NCBI GenBank assembly: GCA_958295665.1
Contig: OY282559.1
Location: 256,126,461-256,190,460, forward strand
Length of the DNA stretch: 64,000 nt
Source of the DNA: Tipula vernalis
Taxonomy: Eukaryota > Arthropoda > Insecta > Diptera > Tipulidae
Direction: 5' to 3'
Shown here: positions 23,340-38,242 of the stretch, in pieces
Position numbering within the stretch: the first letter of the stretch is position 1
Layout: every line of letters starts with the position of its first letter
Made by a program: the position numbers and the translations under genes
The notes under the pieces: generated by a model
The model's input: only the letters and a program-made list of their open reading frames with translations
Databases searched by the model: none
What the model was told of the DNA's origin: nothing

Positions 23340-23850
23340 ACACAATCTCATGTAATGTTTATTGAATTATCAATATTTGGGGAAGGGAATACATATTTCC
23401 GAATGGGGTATAAGCAGGTGAAAAAAATTCCCCATATACGAAAACGTCAATAATTACATAGATTTTGATAGAGATCCACTTGTTGAAAATGGTTGTGGAA
23501 TTCGAGAATAGGGCCCCAGGCCTCGTATCTTTATAATACCAATCCATAGATAATTTTTCATGAGGATCATATTTCAAAAGGGTATCCAAAAATAAAATTT
23601 TGTTGTTAGATTCTTTTCCGATTGCGAAATTTATTCTAGTTTCTTCCATATTTCCGATCAATAAATTTGCTGTTGTGGACTAATAGTACCCAATGGTGAG
23701 CTAAAAATTTGTTTATAAATTTTGGTATTGAATCTTTCGGCGTGGTCTGTCCGAACGTCGTAGTTTCGCAACGTGATTGCTAACAGAGAGATTGTCTTTG
23801 TCAATGGCTGAGTAATGTTCTGCCGGTAGTGAAAATTATCGCGCACTTCT
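23340..23850 (-). pseudogene. Penelope-like element RT fragment
   Basis: Two overlapping minus-strand frames. 23661-23359 reads ETRINFAIGKESNNKILFLDTLL...DWYYKDTRPGALFSN...IFNKWISIKIYVI, the Penelope RT thumb pattern (I-x-F-T-x-E...I-x-F-L-D...T-x-x-Y-x-K-P-T-x-S-G). The C-terminal GIY-YIG endonuclease is not visible. The 23846-23658 frame (NITQPLTKTISLLAITL) is probably related but not diagnostic. Dead scrap. Confidence 0.6.
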
Positions 23851-23944
23851 GATGTTGCGTTGATGGATCCGTAGGGAATGGCTATAAATCAGGCAATGTA
23901 CATGGACGCAATGGTCTTTAATTCTTTGTTTTTAGGAACCTTAA

Positions 23945-24156
23945 CGGGTCTACTACGAAATTCCGGTTTTCAAAATCCTGGTTTTGAAAGGTATATTTTT
24001 TTAAAAATTGTGGCGAAGGAAAACTATAATTTTGAAACGGGATTTCATAGTACCCACCCGTAAAATAAAAATAAAAATTGGGATTTTCTGAAAACCGGGA
24101 TTTTTATTTTTTCAGAATCGGGATTTTAAAAACCAGGATTTCGTTACACACCCACC
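23945..24156. repeat. Foldback MITE flanked by TTAA
   Basis: About 212 bases with long imperfect inverted arms: CGGGTCTACTACGAAATTCC at the left against GGTGGGTGTGTAACGAAATC read from the right, continuing inward through GGTTTT-AAAATCC. TTAA sits immediately outside both ends (23941-23944, 24157-24160). TTAA duplications are known for piggyBac- and Kolobok-type elements; which applies is unknown. Confidence 0.65.
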
Positions 24157-24189
24157 TTAACTAATTCTATTGGATTATTAAGGTATCAA

Positions 24190-26600
<2,411 letters not shown>

Positions 26601-26624
26601 ACTCGTGAAAGCATTCGACATTTC

Positions 26625-28011
26625 ATGTGCTAGCTTGGAACACTCCGGAAATTGGTTTATCACCACACATAACATCGTCTTATAGGCCAATTTCGCTATT
26701 GCCAGTCATGGCAAAACTGTTTGAGAAGCTTCTGGTAAAAAGATTAAATCCGATAATCGAGAGTAAAAACTTGATCCCAAATCATCAGTTCGGTTTTCGC
26801 AACCAACACTCAACAATTGATCAAGTACACAGAATAACCAGTATAATTGAGAAAGCATTAGAGGAGAAAAAAATCTGTTCAGCAGTATTTCTAGACGTTG
26901 CACAAGAGTTTGATAGAGTGTGGTATGAAGGATTTAACAACAAGTTAAGAAATCTTCTACCAATGCAATTTGCTAAGATACTGGAATCTTACTTGAAAGA
27001 TAGGTTCTTCAGGATTAAGTTAGATAATACATTTTCTGAATTGAAAGAAATCAATGCAGGAGTTCCCCAGGGCAGTGTATTAAGGCTGGTTTTATACCTA
27101 CTATCTACCTACTTATGATCTTCCTACATCAGAAAACAGCACAGTGGGAACTTTTGCAGATAATACGGCGATCTTACCTGTTGGAAAAAGCAACGAAGAA
27201 TCAACACAGAAGTTACAATCAGCTATAACTCAAATATATAAATGGACAAAAAGATGGAGAATGAAACTAAATGAAGCTAAATCAGTTTACATCAACTTTA
27301 CAAACATACTATTTGAACATATTCCGATTACCATAAATCGGGAAATAATACAGCATGCGAACATAGCTAAGTATCTCGGCATGACCCTGGATGCTAAACT
27401 ACGATGGAAAGCACACGTCAAGAAGAAAATTGAAGAATTAAGACTTAAATACGGAATAATTTGATGGGAAGGAATTCTTCCTTATTAACATACAACAAGC
27501 TTCTACTTTATAAGCAAATATCGAATTCGATTTGGACTTATGGTATTCAACTTTTAAATTGTACCAAACAGAGCAACGTAAATATCATCCAAAGATTTCA
27601 GAATATGGTATTAAGGAACATCGTTGATGCATCTTGGTATGTCAGGAACAATGGCCTTCATAGGGACCTTAAATGAACATTATCTTAAACGAAATCCAGG
27701 AAAAAGCACGAAGACATGAAGAAAGGCTCCGCCAACATGTGAACATTGAGGCAACTCAGCTTCGAAGTATCACGAATTTAGTACGCAGACTTAAAAGAAT
27801 TAAACCTTTTGAGCTGGTGTGATTGTCAGTTTAAACAGCATTGTGCTGATCTAAAATCCACTACAAAGACGTGGTGTACTTCAATTTAGCAGATACTATG
27901 GAATGCCAATGGGAAGAATCCATAGATTAATTTAAGTTACTAAATTAGGTCAGAAACAAATTGCTCATTAGTCCAGGAGACTAGATTGTAATTAAAAAAA
28001 AAAAAAAAAAA
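26625..28011 (+). pseudogene. Jockey-type LINE RT fragment with poly(A) tail
   Basis: Begins inside the RT: SYRPISLLPVMAKLFEKLL, HQFGFRNQHSTIDQVHRI, FLDVAQEFDRVW (normally D-V-x-x-A-F-D-x-V-W), AGVPQGSVL, then in a shifted frame TFADNTAIL (the catalytic A-D-D has become A-D-N), and YLGMTLDAKLRWKAHVKKK. An in-frame stop at 27464 separates the C-terminal LLYKQISNSIWTYGIQLL part. An A run at 27994-28011 ends the element. No RNase H, consistent with Jockey. 5'-truncated and dead; it abuts the previous LINE head to head. Confidence 0.85.
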
Positions 28012-30577
28012 TTTAACTACGAGAAAAATATCTTATAATACGCTTGTATTGTCAGAGTAAATTTCAAATTTTCCTGGGATGAAAGTCTGGGATAACTTCA
28101 TGGGGTTGTTATTTTCTGCCATTTTTTAAGTTATTTTAACCGAAGACTCAACCCAAAATGTAGTTTACCCTTAATCCTGATTTTTAAAAAAATGGCGTTT
28201 TGATATGGTAGTGCCTACTAGACGTGTTTCGGAAGCGGATATGACCCATGTTGCGCGATCATGTTAGAAATAAAGATCACCCATGTCCAATGATCAATTA
28301 TAGACCGCAAAAAAAATCAGATAGTATCGGAGGTTCGTTAAGATGTATAGTTTTTACTTAATTGTGAAAGTTCGACAGCTGTAAGTTTGGCATTTGAAAA
28401 GTAACAGGTGTGTTCAATGTGTCACTTCTTGTTGGATAATCCTATATATTTGAGTATTTATTTTGGTATATTGTAATACTAATCGAAGCCGACCTTTTTG
28501 TTTTGTATAAGTGTGTTTCATGACCACCTTCCGTTTTGCATTAATTTTGATTTGATTTAAAAAAAAAAACGAAAAATCGAATGTTGTTATTGTTGTGAGA
28601 AGAACTCTATAGTTTTTATCTTGTCAATGTCGAAATATCAAAAAGAGCAGACAAACGAAATAATCCAATGCATAAAATAAAAATGGAATTGTCATTACAA
28701 ATTTTTTAATAATAATTGATATATTGTTAGGTTGACTTTCTAAAAATCATCAGTTTTGTATCTATTCATTATACGATATAACTATAATAAATATACAGAG
28801 ACATGAAATAGCAAAAAAAAAAAAAAATGAAAATCGAGAAATCAAAGTTTTCCTCATCTCCTTTATAGCTCCGTTTTGTTCATAATTGGAAAACCATTAG
28901 GCTATGTTTCCATGAAAATTCGAAACAATGTCAATAAAATTTTTGAAATTCATGTCAATTATTAAGTGTATATACAAAATATATAAGAATTTTCCAGCTC
29001 AATAAATATGAAGAGGGAAATGTATTATTTCGTATCACTGTTGTACGTAACATACCCAACCTCAGCATTGGAAAATATTTAAGATATACAAACCAAAAAA
29101 CCAAACCAAACAAAAAAAATTATTTTTATTTTGTTGGTATATTTTTATATAAGCTTGTGAATATTGAGAATTCAGCATGACTGAGTTTTTGGTTAAAAAA
29201 ACATATTTAAATTGGCATTCAACACAATTTAATGATAATTTTGCGATGTGAAGTGAGAACGGGGCGAGATACAGCTTCACGCAACGACACACGCACCAAT
29301 GATGGTTAAAATAATTTGAAAATATCGAAAATTAATTGTAAAGTATTTATAATTCCAATTTACTGTGCTGGTTAATAATCAATTTTGGCATATTAAGCCG
29401 CGGTACGCAGGAAATTGTGTACAGTATGTATACATATTTTGATATTTGTAACACGTTCTATTGATTTTGATGGTACTCGTATTTTATACTTTTGATTTAT
29501 GTGGCTTTACTTATTCTATTTACGTACTTTCTAAACATGATATCTGTATGTGCAGTGAAAGCTCTCTCGTACCAATAATAAAAAATATAATGAAAGAAAA
29601 TATTTTTGGGAAATAAAATTCAATTTTGTTTTATTTTTATACGCTTAATACAAATATGCAAAACTGAATTTTTGATTAAAATTTGACTACGAACAATATC
29701 TCTTTTATTTGTGTATACGAGTACCATCAGAACGAACAAATATACCAATTTACATGTTGTTGTGGTGACAGTTTAACGAAAAGTGGTAAAAAAGTATTTA
29801 GTGATTAACCCCACTACACTTCAAAACTATAAATTTTTCGTTTAATGTTTTCACCAAGGTTAAAATAATTGCTTTGAATAGAATGAATACACAGCAGACA
29901 CCAATTCCCCCGATTTGTTTTGTAAATAAAAAATAGACAAACATGAAATTGACTAACACGCATGTCAAGAATTTACAGAGTAGGTCGCAAGAGACTGATC
30001 ACTGAAAAGATAAACCGTATAATTTCATTGAATATTTAAGAATCAACCTGTATTAAAGATTTTCATGTTAAATTCCCCTTTTCATTAGAATATTTAGAAT
30101 AGCATTATAAAATTCACTAGTGCTTCGAGTACAACGATTTTCAATATATATACTTAGGAAAATGTAATATACATGGGATGGTCCGCTGCTTCATTGTATG
30201 AAAGTTTGGCCTACTTACAAGGCCACCAAACATTAAAATATGATTGCAAAATCAAAGAAGAAACCAGAATTATGTAAATCGAAATATGTTTACTATTGAA
30301 ATAAAAATTGGTTCTATTAAGAACTTACACATGAAGCGTTAAAATTGACTGTCCTTTTTACATTTATCAACTATGAATTATTAAGCGGCCACAGTCTTTT
30401 TTGAAGTCAGCCGTTGGCATTTTTTGATTATCTGCGCTTTTTTATAAGTTATTAAAATTCGACGGAGCCTTCATCAATTTTTTTCAAAAACTGCTTTCTA
30501 GCAAAATTAAGGAATCTTTTCAGGCAAAAATGGATGTCAGTAAGGGCTAGAACAAATTAAAAATGTAATCCAACATT
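28012..30577. other. Intergenic, nothing recognised
   Basis: 2.6 kb of AT-rich DNA with poly(A) runs and short chance frames. I see no domain, RNA gene or terminal repeat pair here. Confidence 0.55.
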
Positions 30578-31213
30578 TCTGTACCGCAAAGGTGAAACTG
30601 TTTATATGATTTTAAGCGATTCTTCCTTTTATATCTGTTTATGATTTAGTTTTCTTGCTTTATAACATATCCAATTTTCATAAAATTCGCTTAACTGATT
30701 TTGGCAAATATTTGATTTTGAAAGAATCGCTTATCTACATTAAAATTGATATACCAAATTCATCGCCGAATGCAAAGTAGTATAAAAATATTTTAAGCGA
30801 TTCTTCCATGTTTATTTTTTTTTTCCAAAATCAGAAACAGCATAACATCAATTAAGCGATTCTTTCAAAAGTCAGTTAAAGAATTTTTCGTGTTAAAGGG
30901 ATTTTAAGTGATTTTTTCAATTATTGTGTTTATAGAAAATTAAATTGCGGATCTACCTAAGTGACTTAAGTGATAGTTTTAATTTTTGAAGTCAAACAAA
31001 AAGATTTGTAAGTGATTTTAAGTTGCATTTTCAAGTGTATAAAATTAAAATACGTGCATATAAGGCATTTGTGTCAATATACATTTCTAATAAAGTGTAT
31101 TTTAACGGTTGTTTAACGTTTTTAGATTTTGTGAGAATAATGACGTCCCGAGCTAAAAGGGTGTTGGAATTGGCGAGAGAGAACACTGTAGAAAATTCGA
31201 AAAGATTAGAAAT

Positions 31214-31387
31214 TGTTATAGCATTTTTTTGGTATTGCCAGCCCTCAATTTATTGTTAACACTAATCTAAATAAAGCGGGACATTTGGTCTCTTACAAAT
31301 AAAATGTCAAACTACACTTACGTGTTTTTTTACATTCGTTCTTATGCTGTATACATTTTTATTTCAAAAGTTGGCAATTTTTCAACA
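31214..31387 (+). repeat. copia 5' LTR
   Basis: TGTTATAGC...TTCAACA; shares with the 3' LTR the block CCCTCAATTTATTGTTAACA and about 150 further bases. Confidence 0.92.
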
Positions 31388-31401
31388 GGTTATCGGCCCA
31401 G
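31388..31401 (+). promoter_or_regulatory. copia primer-binding site
   Basis: GGTTATCGGCCCAG follows the LTR directly and differs at one position from the internal initiator-tRNA-Met-type primer site GGTTATGGGCCCAG used by copia. The leader continues to 31522. Confidence 0.75.
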
Positions 31402-32711
31402 AAGACACGAAAGTGATTGAAATAATTATTAACAAGTAATAATTAATTAAGTTCGTGTTTGTCGCGATAAATTAAAAAAAAAAAAAAGGAAATCGTAGAA
31501 ATTCAATACAAGAAAAAATAAACCCCAAGTGACAATTTCAGCTCTAAATATTCTCTTGAAGCGCTTCTAGAGCTATATTATAGAGTATCTTATTTAGAGT
31601 TGTTATGTGGCTTGTTTAGCTACTTTTACAGCAATAATTTTCCTTTAGAAGACCTTACGTTACAGCTTTTTTAGAGCTGCTAATTTTATTTTAGAATCAT
31701 ATGAAAGTCTTATAAGGCCCTTGTTATAGTGCTTAATGCTCTTGTCGTGTACAATTTTTGAGTGTTTATTAAAGCTGATTCCATTAAAAAGGCAATACAA
31801 ATAAATAATTGCTTTATATCTGAAACATTATAAAATATTTTAGATAAGTGCGCTTTAGAACTAGCTAATTATTTATAATAAATATTATGTACTTCATAAT
31901 TATTATAAAATTGTTTAATATGTACCTACATACATATTTTATTTTCGTTCAGAACAATATGTAATATTAAATACAAATAGAAAATATTAAAAATTATGTT
32001 TGTTTTAGAATATGTTTTTAATGAGGATTATTTTTTATGGTAAACGTTACCAATGTAATTAAGAAAATTTTAATGGGCCTCGAAATTATAAAAGTATTAA
32101 TTAAATAAATTTACAAAAAAAAAAAGTGAAAATTGATTTTTGGATTTTCTGTGTAGTTACAATATTTCATTATTGTTATAATTAATTAATAACCAATTTT
32201 GCTAATTATTTATTGGTCAAATCGCTCACCAAGAATGAATAAACACAATCGATGGCAATATTTTTAATTATTTTGAATATTGTGTTTGCTATGCGTCATT
32301 TTTGTTTTCTATGGCGATCTTTACTTTTTTTACTTTTATGACGCGATCACCCATTTTGTTACAAAAACGGAGCTGATTACTAATTAGAATGATATAGAGT
32401 TAAGAGCCAACCAGCGAACGTTTAAGAAATTTAACAGAATTTAACGAAAGTTTTTTCTTACGAAAAATTTGACAGAATGGCTAGCGAAACTGTAACACAA
32501 GACACAACTTGTCAATTGGTAGCTCGTATTAATATTTTTAAAAATTTGTGTAGAATTTTGAACTGGCGATGGAATTGGAGGAACTTCGAAAATTATTTCA
32601 ATTATTAAAAAGCCTTAAATTCTTAAAGGACATAAACATAAATAATAAAAGACACAGATCTTGTGGCGTAAGAAAAAAAAAACGAAAATAAATTAAGTTT
32701 GAAAATAAATA

Positions 32712-32914
32712 CACCTGTCTCTCGATTAACACGGATTTGATTTAACACGGCCTACGAATTGTTACAAAGTCTTGATTAACACGCTCAGAAGTTTCGCCGC
32801 GTTAATCAAGTACCGTGTTAATCGAGGGACAGGTGTTTAGTCGGGATTAACACGGTTTTGAGTTACACGGTAATTTGGCGGAACGTAATTACCGTGTTAA
32901 TCGAGGGACAGGTG
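32712..32914. repeat. pogo/Tigger-like MITE
   Basis: The 23-bp inverted ends CACCTGTCTCTCGATTAACA... (32712-32734) and their complement at 32892-32914 differ at one base and are flanked by TA (32710-32711, 32915-32916). A third copy of the right-hand terminus lies inside at 32813-32835, and internal GATTAACACG blocks repeat. A TA duplication and this terminal style fit pogo/Tigger-derived MITEs. It sits in noncoding DNA of the TNP2-like transposon. Confidence 0.85.
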
Positions 32915-33703
32915 TAATTTGATGTTACAATTTATAAAGTCTTTAATAATTCGGGTTTCAATTTACCTACGTACATAATTTCAATTTACCTACGTACAAT
33001 TTACCTATGAACATAAATAAATAATTTTGAATTTAAGCTTAAAATGTACAATGAGCTCCCACAAGAAGATTTGCACAAAGGGCAATTTGGATTTTTGACA
33101 TTTCCTTCAGTTTTGTGCGCTAATTTTCGCTCTGTTAAGTTGACACTTCAATTAACCGAAACTGAACGAACATTTCTTAAAGAATCGCTGGGCAGTAACA
33201 TGTAAACTTTATATACCGCACTCTTACGTTAAATTTCTTAAATGTTGGCTGGTTCTCTCTTTAATGTTTTCATATGATTCTCTTACAGAACAACTAGCTC
33301 TAATAAAGTCAGTTTATACACCACAATAAAACTACTAAAGAGTAAAATTTTGGTTAAAGAGCACGTAGCTCTTTTTTGATTTATTTTTGTTCTTTATGTG
33401 ATATTTTATACGCGTTTCATAAATAAATTCAGCTAGACGCTCTATTTTGGATTTCATAGGTTTTACTATAGGGCAAAATTTATTGTTTTGTTTAAATAAC
33501 GGTTTAATATGTCAGTTTTTAAAATCGAGACAGTGTTCTTCCAAACTGGTTGATTATTCGCGTCATTTGAAACGAGGTAAGCAAGTATTTATTTTATTTT
33601 GGAATTATTGTTTTACTAACATTACTTTATGTTATATTATTTACTTATATTACAGAGGTGATTATATTAAAATATAATATATAATATTAAAACGAGTGGA
33701 GAT

Positions 33704-35281
33704 ATGTCTTTTAAAATAATTCAAGAATTATCAAAAAAAGGTTTTGTGTTGGCTATTATACCAGAAGCATTGGAAGAGAATGGTGTCGTTTGGTATCCAC
33801 CTTTAAGTTGGAGTTCAAAAAAGCGTAATTGCATTATTAAAAATCCTTACGCACAACCTGATAAAAAGTTATGGCTGGCTAGGCCATGTCGCGTAAAAAA
33901 ATATAAAATAAAAATGTATAGCATCGCAGAACAGATTGAGGAGGAACTCCTATCAAAAAACGTTACGACAGAGGATGATCGCTGTGAGAGTGATGACAGT
34001 ACCATTACGCCCACCAACAATAGGATTAAGCACCTTAATGCCACACGTTCCCCTTAACCAAACTTTGATATGATAGCTGAAACTATGAATGCGGTATCAA
34101 TTCCTGTGACTACTTCAAAAACAACTGGTATAAATGAAACTGTGAGTGATGAGCCAATAATAGGTGGAGTGGCCCGTACCTATAGAATTAATAGCAGTAT
34201 CACACAACCGTATGGTACGTTATTTATCGCGACAATAACCATTTATCCTATGGCAATAATAGTAACGCTCTCTTTACAGAAATACTGGATTCAATTATAC
34301 TTCCGACAAATACAGTCTTGGAAGAAAATTTAAACATGGAAACAATAAGCAGTGGCCAATCAGATGGCGTTACTTCACCGACCACCGATGTAACCCATAT
34401 CATGGTTCAATTATTAGACAACCAAAGGAAAATCTTGAGCAACCAAGATGAGATCAAAAACAGCATAAATGTTTCGTTTTCAAAATTATTTACCCAAATT
34501 GAAAATTTGGTCAAAGTCGGTGTCATGGAATTAAGTGTTAACAATAATGATACAACCCGAAATACACAATTTACAATAGAAAATTTTAAAAAAATTTCCA
34601 CCGTCGAAGAAGCTAATTCGTTGGAGACTCTTCTAACATCGGAAGAAAATATGGCTCTTATGGTAAGATACTTCATATTTTACACAAACAACAATAACCC
34701 AATTTTCCGTTGTTTTAGGTTGCCCAAATGGGGTACGTAGTAGGGAAAACTGGCAGAAGTAGCAATGAAGGCTGGACATGCTGTTACGAGCTTGTTGACT
34801 CGATATTCTATCGATCGTTTTTGGTACAGTGCTCGTGGACGGGTGGATCAAAGAGCAAAGAGGATGGCAAAGTTAAATTTTTATCATTTAAAAATATTAT
34901 AAGATGCTTTGCCAAAATAATAATAGCTACAGATCCAACGTTTTCTGTGGCTGCAACACAACAATTTTTCAAAAGTTTGCTGCGAAATGCTACGAGATTC
35001 CACATTCAAGAAAAGTGCCAAAAAAGAAAATCAACTGCACGCAACAGACGCAAGAAAGAAAATCAAAAGAAACCCAAACTAACAGAGTTACAAGAGAGCG
35101 ACACTTCTGAAGAGCAAATTGATGATGAAAGTACGGCCAATTTAGAGGGGTGGTAGGTTTTTTTTTTAAATGAATATCATAGATCATAATTTTTAAATAG
35201 GTTCTTTTGTATTCTTATAGCGACCCAGAAAAAGAAGAATCGAATTCAGTGGTAGCAGAAGACCTTAATCTTTCTCTGTAA
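33704..35281 (+). pseudogene. DUF4806-like accessory protein of the TNP2-like transposon, spliced, lightly damaged
   Basis: Starts MSFKIIQELSKKGFVLAIIPE...VVWYPPLSWSSKKRN, an N-terminal module I know from insect proteins that end in DUF4806. A linker follows, damaged by one in-frame TAA at 34055 and one frameshift near 34200. Then EILDSIILPTN, a coiled segment LLDNQRKILSNQDEIKNSI, and the DUF4806-like part STVEEANSLETLLTSEENMALM, joined across an intron (34663-34718) to VAQMGYVVGKTGRSSNEGW and FKNIIRCFAKIII. A second intron (35153-35220) leads to an acidic tail ending at 35281. A 5' UTR intron at 33577-33655 is likely. Basic residues at about 35020-35080 suggest a nuclear localisation region. 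Role unknown; companion DNA-binding factor is a guess. Confidence 0.7.
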
Positions 35282-35594
35282 ATCAAATTTCGAAATTTAA
35301 ATTAAGCAGTATCATTATTTTATTGTTTTATTTAGTTCTTAAACAACAATTATTATTTTTTTAGTTTTTGAAATACATGTGATATAATTTCGTTAATGTT
35401 TGTTTTCTTATAGGTATTACAATTTCCAATCATTAATTTTTACAGACTATGAATAAGTGGTATGAAAACTAATCCTTGATTGTTGTATGGAACGGCCACC
35501 AATTTGCACTTTATATCGTTTAATTGATATTGCATTGGCAAATCTTCATCAAATGTAGAGAAATATATATTTAATCGAGATGATTTAATGGGCG

Positions 35595-37614
35595 TTAAAA
35601 AAAATCGCTTGCAGATTTTAAAGCATTTCCTTTTATAAGTATTTGCTTATTTTCCAGTGCAATTTTTTCAATTCCAACAATCTTGTTATTTTTGGTTAAA
35701 AACCATTTATTAGTAATTGTATTATTTAACGTAAAATTTTCCAAAATTATTGTATTATACGTTCCATCTTCGTTAATATTTCTAAGAACTGGTGATTTAT
35801 CTAGCTTATGAATTTCATACTGGTTTATCTTGTTTAATTCTGCAATTCTTTTGGCAGCTTGTGCTAAAGGGTTGGAACCAGTTCTTAACAATCGTTTCAA
35901 CGTGGACAGAAGATTTTCAAAGGGGTAAGCATTGAAAGAATTGAGAACCCCAAATCGCTCCACTTCATCAACAAGATGACATAAATTATGTACATTGCTT
36001 GTAATGGATTGTTTTCCATAGAGTTCAATATATTTTTCTACATAATGTTCCATCAATATTCTTGCTAGTTGCAGCAGATGTATGTATTGCTCTGTTGAGC
36101 AGATGGTTACTGCTTACTGCACAGAAAAATGCGAGAAAGTGCTCATAAGCATCGTATCGTAAATAATCCTTCAAAACTACTATGCCAATATAATACATAA
36201 AAGTGCGATATTCCGTGCCTTTCCAATAGGAAAGGCTGTCCAATCCTCTAACTGCTCTATGAATTTCTACCGGCAGTTTTACGTGCACAAGTTTATCTGT
36301 AATAAGATGTGTGTCCTTTGCAGAAAATCGTATACCCTTTCCTTTAAATTCCCCATTAGTCCATCCAGTTAAACATTTTTTCATAATACCTGTAAAAGAG
36401 TACATAGTTGTCCTTAAAATATGATATTTTGTATTTACGAGTACGAATGGAGAAACAAATTATATTTTTGTATTCACTTAAATCAATAAGATGTAACGAG
36501 TCTCCTACAGGAAAATCCTCAACCATATCTATAGGCAACTCTTCAAGAATTGAAGTAGTTTTATGGTGATTCCCATATATTTTCTGTCGAAAAGCTGTGT
36601 TGGTTCTTCGTTCGCATTATGTATGTAAAAATACTGTACAATTAGAAATATACTCACCAACTACAGTACATTTTAAGCATCCGTGCTTTCCGTTAAAATA
36701 TGTGGTACCTTAATTACATAAAATTACCATAGAATTTTGTATTTTATAAATTCTGAATAATAATATATATTACCTTTAACATATGCTCTTGCTGGTGAAT
36801 CACAAATGAAACATCGAATTTTAATATTGAGTTTGTGATTGTTTATCATAATTCCTTCTCTCAATAAATGTTTGCATTCATCTACGAATTGTCGTAAATA
36901 TTCTATTAAAACGGTTGGTTTCCCTTTTCCACAATATATTCCAATAATCATTGGTTTAAAAATTTTTATTTCATGTATATTAAAAAGGATAGGCCAAAAT
37001 TGCCATTGTGAGCTTTTATAAATTGGTAAACCATCTATATTAAAATTTAAGGAAATGTCCATTGATTTATTTAATTTATCTTTAAAATATTGTCTTAAGC
37101 AACTTTCTAATCCTTGATGCCAATAATTTCCACTACCGAGCGGATATAATTCTACTGCATTAGGAGTTTCTAATAAAGTTCTTGGGTCTTGCGGGAGATC
37201 TTTATCGGGTAATTTACATGTCTTGAGCAATTTCAATAATTTACCAAGTGCTTGATGAGTGATGTTATAACTTAAAGCCCAATTTCTTAATTCTTCCCTC
37301 AGGTTAACAGGGTTTCTTTCATCCTCGCTTAGAACAAATGAAACATCACTGTGGCTTAAGTCTCCATCTAATTGGTTTGTGTTCCATAAATCAGGAGTTT
37401 CATTGTTTTCACATAAATCAATATGGAAATTATTAATAGAGGAGGATTCTCTCGCAGAGTTTTGTTGTGGTTCTGATGTTTCTAGCGTATTGCTTGGATA
37501 ATTTTTAACTTTATTTCTTTCGACAGCTTTCTTCAATAAAATTTGGTTCTTTCGAATTTGGTCTCGATAACCACTACTTAGTTTGTATCTCTTCCACGAA
37601 TTAAAACTATACAT
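35595..37614 (-). pseudogene. TNP2-like transposase with introns
   Basis: Minus strand from ATG 37614. The N-terminus is basic. LREELRNWALSYNITHQALGKLLKLL resembles the helical domain before TNP2 cores. The core has SLNFNIDGLPIYKSSQWQFWPIL (first Asp), PMIIGIYCGKGKP, LREGIMINNHKLNIKIRCFICDSPARAYVKG (second Asp), then across an intron (36774-36709) a GKHGCLKC zinc-like motif. PIDMVEDFPVGDSLHLIDL is joined over an intron (36477-36390) to IMKKCLTGW. The C-terminal NVHNLCHLVDEVERFGVLNSFNAYPFENLLSTLKRL matches the DUF4218-type end of plant and animal TNP2 transposases. The second splice junction (near 36657) is unclear, and a frameshift lies near 36070. Probably recently inactivated. Confidence 0.8.
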
Positions 37615-38242
37615 TTTTATTTTATTGTAGCTTATTTGATTTTTTTGGAGGGTAAATCAAAGCTTTATAAGGTATTTATACCAGTTGCAGGTTACTAAAT
37701 TAGTTCTAAATTAACTTCAAATACCGTTTTATTAAAGCTGATTATTTCAAAAGCTTACAACTTTATATGAGCTGTTTTATAGCTCATATTGCTATCTTAC
37801 AGCTTAATTAAAACGTACAGCTCTATAGTTGCGCCTGCTCTAATACTAAAACTTTGGAAGCTCTATATTTATTTGTAGAGCTACATATTAAAACTAAGTG
37901 CTCTTTAGATTTTTTAAGGCTTGGAGTGTCTATTACCATCAATTTAGCACAAGTAGTATGAATAACTGATTTTATAGAGCATGTTTAATTTTTTTTAAAG
38001 CCTGCAGTGTCTATTACCATGAATTTAGTACAAGATGCTGCGTGATTACTTCTGTAGAGCATTAATAGAGCTGATCACAACTAATAGCTCTAACGAATGT
38101 TACTTGGGGCGTGTGTCGTTTTATATATAGAATTGAGTTTTATGTGTACCATATGCGTGTGTCGCTTAACGGTTTCGCAATAGCGCAATAAATAGTGAAA
38201 TAAAAACAGAAAAGCACAGTAAAACAAAATATAGTTATAAAA

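Larger units (their letters stand above)
31523..38109. mobile_element. TNP2-like (EnSpm/CACTA-type) DNA transposon with two convergent genes
   Basis: Inverted ends CCCCAAGTGACA (31523) and CCCCAAGTAACA (read inward from 38109). The subterminal regions are dense in AGCTCT/AGAGCT: 31540, 31569 and 31673 on the left; 37819, 37859, 37877, 38067 and 38086 on the right, plus many near-matches. Such arrays resemble the transposase-binding repeats of CACTA elements. It encodes a plus-strand gene (33704-35281) and a minus-strand transposase (37614-35595), tail to tail. It separates the copia primer site from copia gag, so it inserted into copia. No clear target duplication is visible, and the ends are not CACTA, so placement rests on the transposase. 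Confidence 0.8.

Noticed and set aside
31518..38114. A 2-3 bp target duplication for the TNP2-like transposon
   Set aside because: Flanks AAA and CGT do not match under any reasonable choice of the terminus.
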